Assembly (NCBI GenBank): GCA_963576565.1
Contig: OY755039.1
Coordinates: 78,428,289-78,492,288, forward strand
Length of the DNA: 64,000 nucleotides
Direction: 5' to 3'
DNA from: Aspidapion aeneum
Taxonomy: Eukaryota; Arthropoda; Insecta; Coleoptera; Brentidae
Shown here: positions 1 through 14,900 of the stretch, piece after piece
How the letters are laid out: every line of letters starts with the position of its first letter
Numbering within the stretch: the first letter of the stretch is position 1
Position numbers and translations under genes: made by a program
Notes under the pieces: generated by a model
What the model saw: the letters and a program-made list of their open reading frames with translations, nothing else
Told to the model about the DNA's origin: nothing
Databases searched by the model: none

Positions 1-167
1 GCCACCTGTTTTGAGTCATTCGCCAACCTATTTACCTAATTAGTCACTGTTTTGAGCTCTTATTAAAACTTTGTTTATGCTGTTTTTTTATTTAAAAAAA
101 TTAATTTATAAAGACGATCATTTTAAATGCCTAATAGACTGCCATGAAATTTTAAAATTAATAATAG

Positions 168-392
168 GGTCTATGTGAAATTTTTAGTAAAACTAAAAAA
201 CTTTATAATCTTGTTTTAACTATTCCAATTACAAGCGTCAGTGCTGAGAGGTCGTTTTCATGTTTCAAAAGAATAAAATCTTATTTAAGATCAAAAATGA
301 CACAGGATAGACTTTCCGCGCTGGCAATTTTTTCCATAGAAAAAGAACTTTTACAGACTTTGTATGAAAATGACAAATTTATGACGTCATAA
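168..392 (+). pseudogene. hAT transposase C-terminal (dimerisation) fragment
   Basis: An open frame runs to a TAA at 390-392. It carries the hAT C-terminal dimerisation signature: a TIP-type strand, then SAERSFS (about 240-260), then a helix of the form RIKSYLR..M.QDRLSALAIFSIEKELL. In active hAT elements this block lies at the end of a 500-700 residue DDE transposase and mediates multimerisation. Here only about 74 codons remain: an in-frame stop (TAG at 165-167) and AT-rich non-coding sequence precede it. No terminal inverted repeat could be paired with it in the window. It is a dead remnant; the rest may lie left of the window. Confidence 0.8.
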
Positions 393-483
393 TTGATAAG
401 TTTGTACTGTTAAAAGAAAGAAGGATACCGCTTATTTACAAACTTTAATTTTTGTTTTTAGATTTAAAGTGAGTACCTAAGTA

Positions 484-1863
<1,380 letters not shown>

Positions 1864-2370
1864 TTAAAACGGCTTGCTGTATTAAAAGGGAGCTCTGCAT
1901 AAATATTCTAAATCCTTTTATGGAAAAAGTATTTATTATTTTTTTATAAAACTTTTGACAATTAGTAAAGAAAATAATTCCTTAGCGCGCATTTAAATCT
2001 TCAATAAGAAGAAATAAACCTCAACCCTCAAAAGACGTGCCTAGATTACCTCATTTTTAGTCATTTTTTGATACATTATTTGATCTAGAACCGTTTCACT
2101 TATATGGTTTTAAATGCGCGGTACAATCTGTCCAAAAAAGTGTTATTTTTAAAACTCTTACAATTAGATTTTTGCCCATAATATTTAATATTTTTATTCC
2201 GATATAACTCTTTCTTCACCGCCTCCACAGACCTCACGGCTTCAAGATATTTTAATTATTTTATAGTTCCTTCATATTAAATACTTTTCCTTTAAAATAT
2301 TTATTTCAAAACTCTTACGCGCTTATTATATGCCATACGCAGAGCTCCCTCTTAAGAAGCGGTTTTTACC
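1864..2370. repeat. Foldback element, ~500 bp
   Basis: Sequence at 1864-1900 is matched in inverted orientation at 2331-2370. Both arms share a variant of AAAACNGCTT followed by AGGGAGCTCTGC. The interior is AT-rich and non-coding. It is probably a non-autonomous DNA element; no target-site duplication was identified. Confidence 0.5.
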
Positions 2371-2474
2371 TGTAATTATATCTTGAAAATCGAATCTAAC
2401 CTTGCAATACCTTGCCTAGAAATACATAAAACCCCCCCAAAAATGTCGAATTTGGGACACCATGTACCTATCAG

Positions 2475-2647
2475 CTGTGGCGAACCCAGGAATATGTCTT
2501 GGGGGGGGGGCCGAGGCCTCTTGGGGGGAGAAGCCTCATAAAGTCGAATTTTAATCTATTTTTTGTGTTTTTTTATGAAATATGTGGAACATATGTAAAA
2601 AAACTAAAGATTGGGGGGGGCGAGGCCCGCCCCTGGGTGCGCCCATG
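2475..2647. mobile_element. hAT-like MITE, 173 bp
   Basis: The element starts CTGTGGCGAACCC and ends in the imperfect inverse GGTGCGCCCATG. It is flanked on both sides by CTATCAG (2468-2474 and 2648-2654), which is 7 matching bases of an expected 8-bp hAT-type duplication. The interior holds G-runs and a segment shared with other GGCG-ended elements here (13819, 31885, 62142, 63003). Confidence 0.6.
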
Positions 2648-2856
2648 CTATCAGTATACGGTTTCCACGATAACTTGACAATTGAATTTCGCAAAATGTG
2701 AATTAATTATTTTTACTGTGTCCGTGGATGTAACTTCCCCGCTGAAATGATACATTTTTTAGGGTATATTATAAAATCTTATATAATTATTTGTCATAAT
2801 ATTCCTAAAAACCCCAATAATAATTACTAGAAATCAAAATTTTTGTTTATTTTTAG

Positions 2857-2970
2857 GAGAATTTATTGAGTCATATGCTCATCCTTACTTTATGGATGAA
2901 ATAAAGTTGTATGATCTCGATTTTATGTATATTGAACATTATACTCACCAGCTACCACCAAACCTACAAG
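2857..2970 (+). CDS. Exon 1 in window of the EAR-like gene
   Basis: Preceded by TTTTAG and followed by GTAGGC. The frame begins after two bases that complete a codon from an upstream exon. It encodes 37 full codons (EFIESYAHPYF... to ...LPPNLQ) and exits with one base (G). The exit phase fits both the exon at 6713 and the exon at 16169. Confidence 0.65.
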
Positions 2971-5900
2971 GTAGGCACGTATATATACAGGGTATTAATA
3001 AAGTATGTCGCCAAACTTCAGAGGAACGGTTAGAGCTACCAAAAATTACGGGAGTTCAAAAAGGTTCTGAATAAAACAAGGAAATCATTTTATATTTTTG
3101 AATCTGCCACTCATATCCTACAAAATAGTTCTGGGGGAAACAAGGGGGCATGACCCCGGAAAAATATCATTCTGTAGTTTTTTCCTAATATTTGGCATGT
3201 TTAATGATGCCTTGTAGCTAAATACATTTTCCAGATTTGAGCTAAACATTTCAAAAACTGCACGAGTTATAAACGCATTTTGATATAAAGGGTGTCCCAA
3301 ATAAAAGCAACTAGATGAGGATTTCGGAAACGGTAAGAAATACGAGTTTGTTTAAATGAGCAAAGTTGCGCTATTCTAAGCCCAATCAGATGCCGTATCA
3401 AAATTAAAAATATCTGCGGGTGCTTTTAAAATATCGAGCAAAAACTAAAAAAATATGTTTTTTGAAAGATCGTCGCCATCTTGCAAACAAATTTAATGAA
3501 ATATGGTAGTTTTGTATAAGCAACTACGGCCGATTGAATGACGTTGGTAATTTTTTTCTAGGCCTTCTAGTTTTTTTGAAACTATAGCCAACTCTGTTAT
3601 TTCTTATGACCGCCATATTGGATTTATACTTCAATAAATAGAGCATAAAAGGAGCTTTTCAACCGTGTATATTAAGTGGATGACAGAAAATGTGAATTTA
3701 TTAAAAAAATAGTTTTTTACTTAGTTGGCTGTCAAACAAATGCCGTAGTTGTGTTTGTTGTCATATCTACGTAACTACCTTTCAAAACTTTTCCATTTAT
3801 TTGATTTATATGCAAATCTTTAAGATTTTTAAGAAACATGGCTAAGAAATAATACAATTTCTAAAAATATATCTCTTATTTCTGAAACAAAAGTTTGCAT
3901 TTATTATTTAATTTAAAATTAAACAAAAAATCTATAACAAAGCATTGAATTAAATAAGCAAATGTTCAAAATTCCACCGTTGGTTGTTATTCATGCAAAT
4001 CCTGCATCGATGAATTAGAGGCATGCATGCATCTATAAACATTTGTTCAGGAATGTCTTCTATGGCTTGAACAGCGGCTGTCTCAAGTTCTTCTATCGTA
4101 TTATGAGTAGTAGAATAAACTTTATCCTTTAAGTATCCCCAAATACAAAAATCAAGAGGCGTAAGGTTTGGCGAACGTGCAGGCCAGGCAGCTGGACCAC
4201 GATTTCCGATCCAGTTATTTCTATGTTGCTGATTCAAATCATCGGTTATGATTCTTGCATTATGTGGAGGTGCTTCATCTTGCTGGAACCACATGTTTGC
4301 TACATCTTGAAGAGGCAAATTTTCTAAAATTTGATCAACGTAATTTTGTAGAATTTATAGATATCGAGGTGCCGTCAAATTATTATGAAAAATGTTAAAT
4401 AGTATATGTCCGTTTATGACTCCTAGCCATACATTCAAACCCCACCAACTTGATGGTGCACCTCACGATTTAAGAACTGATTTTCATCGGTCCAGTATAC
4501 GTAGTTATCTCTGTTAAACACCCCGCAGTTTGTAAACCTGCTTTCATCGGACCACAGAACCTTAAGCGGAAATTGAGGGTTTTCTTGCGATTTTTGTATG
4601 AACCAATTGCAAAACAAGGTTCTTTTTTCTAAGTCACCATCTCGTAGTGCTTGACCAATATGTGTTGCATATGGATGATACTTAAATTTTGTATGAATTC
4701 TTTGTGCAGTTGATTTGGATACTTCAACATTATTTTCCAGTTCACGAAGGGAGATGCGAGGATTGTCAACGACACTTTGTAAAACCAGAGCTTCAATATT
4801 TTTATCAGGTTGTCGATTACGATTTTGTTTTTTAAAGGAACCATATTCAATTAAATTATTTCTAAGTATTCTGAAAATTGACAAACCTGGTTGTCGTCTT
4901 TCTGGATATCTCTGAAAGTACATATCTCGAACTCTTTCAGCATTCTTATTACACAAAATATAACATTCATACATATCTACTTTCTCCCAATTTGAAAACA
5001 TTTCCATGTTAAATTTGATTGATAATGTGACTCAAAAAAAATCTTAAGTAATTTAGAAACTTTAAAACTCCAACAGATAAATCAAATTAAGTTTTGACAG
5101 ATAGTACCGTAGGTATGACAACAAACGCAACTACGGCGTTTGTTTCACAGCCAACCAAGTGAAAAACAGTTTTTTAAATAAATTCACATTTTCCGTCATT
5201 CAAAGATAGGCTTATTATACATGGTTGAAAAGCTCTTTTAATGTTCTATTTATTGACGTATAAATTCAATATGGCTGTCATAAGAAAGAACAAAGTTGGC
5301 TATGGCTTCAAAAAAACTAGAAGGCCTAGAAAATTTTGTTAACTTCATTCGATTGGCCGTAGTTGCTCATACAAATCTACCAAATATCATTAAATTTGTT
5401 TGCAAGAGTTTTTAGTAATCCCTGTAGATATCTTTAATATTGATACAGCACCTGATTGGGCTTAGAAGAGCGCAACTTTTTTCTCGTTTAGACAAACTCG
5501 TATCTCTTACCGTTTTGGAAATCCTCATGTAGTTGCTTTTATCTGGGACACCCTGTATATACAAGGTGTCCCATAACTTAGGGGCCATAGAGGAGGTTAT
5601 ATCCGAGAAAAAAGTTTATATAACATAAGGGTCAACACACATCTGTTTTTAAGATATAGGATTTTTAAAGTTAGAGGAGTTGGGGGAAGAAGGGTTTTAC
5701 AAAAAAGAAAATCTGTTGCAGTCAGCTGAATACTCAGCTAATTGTGATTAAAGAATGTGGTATTCCTTTTTTTGATAAAATTACAATAATTTTTTTTTGA
5801 AATTAATTTTTGCTTAATAATACTAATTTTAAAAAATATCACCAATATTTTATTATTATATCTCGCCAGAGACTTGTTTTTATTAATAAAAAATATTTAA

Positions 5901-8900
5901 AAAAACATTGCATTTAATCTAGCATTTATAAAAGTGTATACCAAAAAAATAGTTTTTTCTAAAAAAAACTGACCGACTAATTTTTTCCAAAATTATTTTT
6001 ATTTCAATTTATTGCTCTTGTTCTAATACACGACTTTACCCAATTTCATATTTTTACTGCGTTTTTTAAAAAGTTAAACTTTGATGCGCTGTATATCGAC
6101 AAAGAAAGAGTTTTGACCCATGCATTATAGGAATTTTTTATCAGGCATGACCTCCTCTATCACCTGTTGGCCTATGGCCCCTAAGTTATCGTATAGCCTG
6201 TATATATACCTATACATATTGTTTAGAAGATATAATTTTTTTAAAGTTTATCACCTGTATCCTCAGGTAAAGTCACTTGTGTCCCCAATATGGCGTGCTA
6301 CATAGGGGTACCAAGCCTTCTTTTTAAGTAAAAAGTATATTTGTCAAGCAAACATTATCATTGACTGAGCATAAATAAAGTAGAAAATTAAGATAAAAAA
6401 TTGTAAACTATTTTCCACCCGCTGCTTAAACTCTGGAAATATTTCTCATCCAAGTCAAGAAATATTATTTAAAACGCAAATGTAAACTGCTATTATCAAA
6501 TGTTACTATAATGCGTTAAAGTTAAAAGAAAAACGTAAGGGGACACGAGTGACATTTAGAAGACCAAAAATATTCGTCCACTTATCAATATTTGGTAATC
6601 AAATACGGCTAAGATTTTGATTTTTTAGAAAGAATAACCAGACAAAAAAAAGATGTTTAAAGTAAATTCTGCCATATTTAAAAAAAAATAGAATTTTTCT
6701 CTATTTTCTTAGGAAGCACTCTATTTACTGGCCGTTTGCTTCAACTCGCAAACTCAACAACAATGGTAGAAATCGCTTCATTTCCTACCAACGGAACGAT
6801 ATCCATGACGTCCTTGTGCCTTCCTCTGACAAACCAGGCGTGTTTGGCTTTCGTGGAGTCGGACATGCGCAGTATTAATATTTTGTGCGACGAAAACGGA
6901 GATCTCCAAAGTTACTATTTGTTCGACAGGATTGAACTTGAAGGGGTGGTTAAGGTTAGTTTTCCAATGACATAGCTCGTTTTATGCTATATAAAAGACG
7001 GTGATATGTGTCAAAATTAAATCCTATTTTTACCTTCCTTGCCCGTGCAGCAATGGCTAGAGAAAGTATTATTATAACTTTTAAGGCCGGTTCAGACGCA
7101 GCCAGTAGTTTAGTAAAGTAATTTAGTCAAGTATGTCTTTTGTTCACACAAGTCAAGTAAATCAGTAGAGTTTATTTAATCAAGTCGAGTAAAAACAGCG
7201 TCTACATGAAGCTTTAGACGAGTTAATTACTCAAAGTCGAGTGTCGCCGTTTGCAGCTGAAAATAAACTACATTGTGTATTTTCTATTGAAAATAGTGCT
7301 ATGAATGAAAAGTGCAAGTGAAAAAAAAAGTCCTTCTTCGTTCAATTTTAAAACTTATCATTCATGAAACAGAAGGCATACTATGTTTAGAAATAATGCA
7401 AAAGCCTTAGAAGAACTGGCTTTAGAAGACCCACAGACTCTTGAGAATATGTCTATCTAATATTTCTAATCTTTTGAGCAATTTCTTTTTGGCCGAAACC
7501 TTCTATTGCCATCACTTAATGTATTTTTAAGTATGCTGCTTGCCGTTTTTGTTTATTTTTATACAGTTCATTTCGAACATCCCACAGGCACCTATGTTTA
7601 ACATATTCTTGAACGAATTTTAAAGTAGTGTGTTCCCCCCATTTTGCCATATTAATTGTATGGATTAAAATATTCACCACAAACCAAATCTTCAATGAAG
7701 TTTAAATTATTTCCTTCAACCATTCTTTAACTAAACCAAAACGACTACACTAAACTCGTGCCGGCCAGTCCAGACGTGTCTAGTCGGCGCGCTAATCGGC
7801 TTTTCTGTGTGGTGGGGGCTGCTACTCGACCAGAAAAATAGAATAGAGTTCTATTTCCAAAACTCGACCCTGTACTCGACTTCCAGTGGGCTCGACTAAA
7901 ACGAATGTGTTCAAATGGGTCAAGTCACTAAACTACTCGACCACTTGACTAAACTACTGGCTGCGTCTTAACCGCACTTTAGTGAGCTAAAAATAAATTA
8001 TTACTTCCTAAAAAAATGTTTGAAACACACAAAACTAAATAATGTCACTAGATCTTGTGTGGTTACTCAGCGCACCGTCAATGGGAAGAAATAATGCTGT
8101 AGTTTAATTGGCTACAAAACAATAGAGAGAGTGAAATTTAAATGGGGAACAAGTCTCCCTCGGTATCAAGTCACCCCCTCTCCTACATTTTGATAGGGGA
8201 TATTTATTTATGAAAATGTTATTTAGGTGTAAATTGCTTTTCTATTGAATTTTTTTATAATGAATCTGTTTTTTCTCTTACTTTTAGCTGCTGATATTGT
8301 TTGGAATGGTGATACCCTATTATTCGGTCAGTAGGGAGACCAAAACACCAATTACTAAATGAGTTAATTGTTATTTTAATAAAGATCGTATGGCGTCAAA
8401 GTTGATCCTGGTTTACCTTGAAATTCCTATCTTCTTCGCCTCGTGTGTACACCTCTCTTGTTGGATTCAAACAGAACGGCCATAGTGCCGTTAATCGTCG
8501 CCTCATGCGGTGGGTGGTTCGGTTCGGTTCGGTTCGCGCAGGTGTTATCGAAACTTTGACTGCCATTTTGTACATTCAAATTTTAAATTGATCAAAACAA
8601 AATTAAAATTTTCATCCTTTTTTCTTAAACTTTACCAAAATTGTAAAAAGAAAAATAATCGAAAAATATATTAAAAAATAAAACAAAAATAGTCTTGTGG
8701 AAAATATATTTCCCCAATTCCAAACGGATATCCCTATCCCTATTTTTTTTTATAGAATATTACCCTCCTTTTACTCGATTTTTAAATTTTTATTAAATTA
8801 ATTACCTATAAAGAATTGATTAAAAAAATATAAAAGATTGAGTGTGATACGTCTTTTTAAAGGATATAGTACGCGAATTTCAAAAATCGAATAAAAGGAG

Positions 8901-11900
8901 AGTATGTCGGTTTAGAACGTTTTTTTACGTTGTCCGACGCCGTCTCCACCCCTTTGATCGTGACAATCATCTTTTGCCAGGTTTTTTTACTCATTGATCT
9001 TTGGCTTGACTGACTAGGACTTACTTTGTTAATCTTTCATCGTTCATCGGTTTTTTTCTTAGTAATGTCATCTGTTATGCTCCCTCGATTCCATTTCTTT
9101 GTTTTATGGGCTCATTTCTTATAATATGATCTGTTCTAGATATTCTTATTGGTCTTTGCATTGCATCCATTTCGACATTTTCCATTTTTGTTTTGTTTTT
9201 TCTGTTACGCAACATTCCATAAAACCGCGTGCTTTTCACCATTGTTTCATATGTTAAATTTTACATTCTTTTTTATAAACGTGGAATTTCGTACCCGTGA
9301 ATTTAAAAATCAAACAAGTTTCGTGGCTAATCGGGCAAAAAGGAGTTTTTTTGTTTCCCTTATATTTTTCCGTGGGTAGCCTGAAAGCTTAACCTCACGG
9401 GGGTCCAAGATCTAATGGACACCTAATAAGTGTTGACAGTTAACCGTTTCGTCCTTATGGGACTCCTCAGAACACTGCTGGTCAATGTGACAAATCTTGC
9501 GAAGTTAATCAGACGGTTTTGTCTCTAATTAAATGTAATTAGTGAGCGAACTATAGCAAGAGGCGCCATCTACCGAGATACGAGAGAAACAAAAAACTAA
9601 AAGCAGGCGAAACACTGCTATACAATATCGATCAATGAAAAGATCGAATGCAAATAAAAGAAAACAACTATAGTCCGTGACCTACGACAGCTCTTTGTCT
9701 TTCAGGCCGGATCAACACCAGAGACAAAAAAGAGACTGCCGAAAAGATAGGGCCGCGCAGCCAACAAGTTCCAGTAGCGCACAGCGCTGCAATCGCGGAC
9801 TATGTTTCTATTTGTATTTAAAACTAATTTTATTCTTTTCGATTGGGGTCGTTCATAAATTACGTAAAACTTTGAGAAAATTGTCAATCACATAACGCTT
9901 AGTATTTTCCTAATGCCATTTGTTGTTAGAAATGGTTTACTATGTTGAATTGAATTGAATAAATCTTTATTAGCAAATCATCCTATTTCAAATTACAAAC
10001 ATAAATATAAAAAATACATTTAAATGTTAATACATACACCAGTATTTCTATAACAAAACAAATCCAAACTTATAATACTAATAACTATTTACTTCTTATT
10101 ATTACATATTGGATAATATATCTCTGGAGAACAGCATCGCTGTGGAATAAGCTTCCTGCGACACTTTTCCCTGCAGGTTACAAACCTTTTCAAAACCAAC
10201 ATACACCAACATTTCCGCGCACTTGCCGCTTCTCGAGCGTGATAGGGATCTCCGTGCGAGTGCGCACCGTAAAAAAAAATTATTGAAATAAAGCCAGGTT
10301 AAATAACAGCAATTTTTATTCAACTGAATTAGGATATAAGTCATTGTTTTATAAAGGAATCAGATTGTATAACAAATTACCATTAGACATTAAAAATTGC
10401 AAATCAAATAATATGTTTAAGAGAAAACTTAAGAAGTACTTGTTGCCTAGTCAGCCTGATTGTTTATGTAAACCACCCTTGGTACTATATTATATTATAT
10501 TATATTTTATTATTTTAGTCTCCATATTATTTTTTTGGTATGTTTTAGTATAGTGACCTTTTCTCATAAAGAAAGATGGCATCAATGTTTTTTTTAGGAT
10601 AGGATTAAAAACATTTTACAGTACAGTATAAGTACTTGATAAAGCTGTGTGTTACTAGATTATTCTTTTAGTAGGTAGGTGATCCGTGGTATAGGTATAG
10701 TTAGTTCTGTTGGGAATGATACAGGAATGTGCTTGTAATGGTTTTTCGGTATTATTAGAGAATTATTGAAATATAGCCAGGCTATAATTGTGCCAGGCAC
10801 AATTTTGACACCTTCACATTGTAATATCAGCTGTGATCTTTCAACACATGGCCTTTGTTTACTATATGAACCGGAATAAATAGTGCCTTCTTTTATTAAT
10901 TGAAAATAAACGACGATAGTTTTAAATTCGACTTTGGTATGAATTTTAAACGATAAACTGTCAGTTTTCAATGTAAATGTGTTAAAATAGTGCCTGGCAC
11001 AATTATAGCCTGGCTATATTTCTCTAATAATACCGAAAAATCATTACAAGCATTCCTGTATCATTCCCAACAGAACTAACTATACCTACCTACTAAAAGA
11101 ATAATCTAGTAACACACAGCTTTCTCAAGTACTTACACTGTACTGTAATAGGTATTTACGTTACTAGACCGGAAATAAGGACTTTACAGGTCGACACAGG
11201 AAATTTACAGGGCGAGCCGCAGGCGAGACCTGTAAACCTGCGGAGACCTGTAAAGTCAGTTTCCGGTCGTGTATCGTACGTATATTTTTTTTAACCGACA
11301 TAATGAAGCACAGCTGTCTGTCTTACTCAAAAGCTAGAGTAAGTATATGTTTGACTACTTATATTTAAACAATATTTATGCTACAATTAGGAACAATTCT
11401 TATACGCAACTACCTATATAACTATAGTAACCATTTTATATGTAAGTTACCTATATGTACCTAATATAAAATTCAAACAATTTTAATGCATCATTACTTT
11501 TTCTCTTGAGTATAAATATTAAAAATGCAGTTATGCACATTTTGGATATTTATATTTGCAGCCGAAGTATTTTCAATTTTTGGTGAATTTCTCTGCTGCA
11601 TATTTATTGTTTCTGAAATGTTTGACAACATATTATTTTGAGCATCAGACACATTAGATGTAGTAAAATCTCTGGTTGAACTTCCATTGCTGGCTGCTAC
11701 TGGGAAGCTCCCGCCTGCACCTGCTCCAATTTTTTTAGCATTATCAACTTTTTGTCTCAGTGAGTGCTCAATATATCCTTCAGCAACAGAGTTTGAATGC
11801 CAGCCGCCCAAATTTTTAAGGTTTAATATGTCTCCACCGCCTTCTATTAGGAGTGTGGCAGCGGTGCGCCTGAATGTGTGTCCGGTGAATTCTTGTGGAT

Positions 11901-14900
11901 TTTTAAGCTGTAGAAATTTGGCGATTTTGGCAGGTGCCCCTCCTACGCCATGAAGACCTACTGGCTGCTTTCTACATTTTCCTTGAGAGTAAAATAAAAA
12001 GAATCTTTCATGCGGAACATTTGGGGGCCTTAGATTTTTGTATTTTTTAAATAACTTCAAATTTCTTTCACCAAGAATTACGAAAGTTCTTGAAACATTT
12101 ATTTTAGTGTTTGGTATATTGACTATTATCATGTCTTCTTTCTCAGTGACGTCTTTTAGGGTTAATTTAGTAATTTCTTCCCTCCTCATTGCTCCCGAAA
12201 TGGCCATGATCGTTACAACCTAAAATCAAAAAGTAAATTTAAAATTTTTGCTAACTTTACAACTTGTGAACAGTCCCATATGCAACCGATCCGTAATAAA
12301 AACTGGTATTTTTCCTCGTCTTGTTCTTTTCACTAGCCGCAGTCGAGCGTTGCCGGATTTTATTATTTTTATCATTAAGAATGCTAAGTTATTAAACAAT
12401 CGGATACCTAGTACCACAGCCTACCTAGGTAGGCTGTGCTAGTACTAACCTAGATAGTTTTAAAAATACTTTTTCCACTATTATTTAAGTAATTAGTTAA
12501 AGTATACATTTTTTATATTATTTTTTGATAAAAATAAAGATGGTAAAACAAAAAAATCTGTGTTGTATGTTTTTTTTTGTAATTTAAATGGCAAAATTTG
12601 TATGAATCTTTTGTTTGTAATAAATAATAGTTGTAATTGAATTCCAATTTGAGTTTTTTATTTGGTTCCAAAGAATCTATATAAAACAAATTGGCATCAT
12701 TGCTTAGCTTGGTAGTCCTTGTGTTATGTTATGATTATTTTAGTTAGGTTATTGAATGAAAATTAATAAATAGAATTGTTTTTTGTTTTTACAGAAAAAA
12801 TTGTTAATTGAAGCTAATAAAATTTTAAAATTTGGTTAAAAGTTACAGTGCAGTTGTTGGGATTGAAACACACGTTTTTATAACAAAAATAGCAAGGAGA
12901 ATAATTAGGTTTGTTTGTATTTTACTTACTTTGAGCATTAAAAATTCCTCATCCCTTGCTTCTTCCAAAAATTTATTAATTTCTTCTCCACTGAAAACTC
13001 TGGCCTTTTTAGGCTTATATCCTGCAGACTTTTTCTTTAAAAATGCAATTAGCTTGTAGTAGCGACTAATATCAATATTTCTCCTTAATGATAAGCAAGT
13101 TTTTATTGTTGAAAATAAACTCCATAAACTATTGGACTTCAATGTGGCTGATTTTTCGGCAAAATATGCCACTAGGACATTTTCATCAATTGATTTAACT
13201 TTGTTTGTGTGACACCAATTAAGGAATACATCATAATTTCTAGTATATCTCTCTTTGGATTTTTCTGGTAGCAAGTCGAAAGTTACCTTTGATGCTGCTT
13301 CAATTATTTCTTCCGGATTTAATTCTTCATTCATTCAAGTCCATAATTTACTTATTATTTTTTTAAATATCTCTTTTTAAACACAAGTTTTTTATTTAAA
13401 AGGCAGCCATATTGATTTATTTTAAATGTCAAAGCTGTCAAAACAAAACAATTTTTATAAGCTGTCATCACAAAGTCATGGCTAATTTGACTGAAATAGG
13501 GACCGGAAAGAGAACAAGAGACCGGAAAATTAAAAATAAAGATCACTTTGGAGACCGGAAAGAATCTGAACTAAACCGGCACTGTAAAATGAAACTTTCT
13601 GTACAAAAAAATGTACAGAAAGTGTATGTTTTCTGGTCGGTTGAAAAAAAAATGTTTTTAATCCTATCCTTAAAAAAAACATTGCTACCATATTTCTTTA
13701 TGAGAAAAGGTTACTATACTAAAATACACCAAAAAAATAATATAGAGACTAAAATAAAAAATATAATATAATATAATATAATATGATACCAAGGGTTTAC
13801 TTAAACAATCAGGCTGACCAGTGGCGTATATATGCCCCCCCCTCCCCCCCCCCCCCCCGAAGCTAAGATTTTTTTTAGATATTTTCCACATATTTCATAA
13901 ATACAAATATAAAATAGTATAAAATACGTCTTTATAAGGTCTGGGCCCCCCCGAAACTTTTTTCTATATACGCCACTGAGGCTGACTAGGCAATAATACT
14001 TCTTTTTTTTTTCTCTTAAACATATTATTTGATTTGCAATTTTTAATATCTAATGGTAATTTGTTATACAATCTGATTCCTTTTCCTAATTCAGTATTTA
14101 TACTGTTTAAATAAAAATTGCTGTTATTCATTGTTGCATAGGTATAAACATCTGTAACAGTCATCAATGTTAATAGAAGTTGCAACCAAAAAAATAAATA
14201 AATAATACAGGTATTCTACCCATATTACAAACTGCAAGTCATTTTTAAAAGCAAGTTACAAGTATATTGTAAACGCAGTCGAGTCAAACCTAACCTCAAA
14301 TTCTTGGTTTGTTTTTCTGTAATTTTCGGATGCAAAAATTTTGCTACGAAATAACTTTTTCACTACAAAGGAGATATGTTTTGTGTTAAAGCGCGTGTTA
14401 TCAGACAAAACTGGTCTTGTTTTGTGACTAAGACAAGGTAAGAAAGATAATTTATGTTATTGAAGTTTGGGTCGATTTATATACTTGTTATACAGATTGA
14501 CACTGAACATATACATTGGTTTTAGATAAAATGTGTCAACTTAGTATTGGTGTATTGTGTGTTCGGGAGGGGTGATCATCTGTCCACAGCAGGTATACAA
14601 TTTTTTTTAACAAGACTGTGTAGGACTCCACAGGACACTAAAATACACTACAGGACCAAGAATTTATTTGAGTCCTGTAGGATGGTGTACAAATTTTGTT
14701 CAGCTGTTCACCCCTCAGTTATGGCAGGGGTGGATCTAGGAACTTTATTTAGGGGGGGTAGATATCATAATAAATATTGCATAAAACAGTTTTGCATTGT
14801 GACCAGGATGTGTATTCTGTATGTAAAAACTTATTATAGTTTGAGATTTGGGGGGGGGAGAATTTCCCCTCCCGTAGATCCGCACCTTCTTATGGGTCAT

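Noticed and set aside
14381..14440. ATG frame MFCVKARVIRQNWSCFVTK followed by a good GTAAGA donor, a possible first exon.
   Set aside because: Its exit phase does not fit the exon at 16169 or any other exon I can find.
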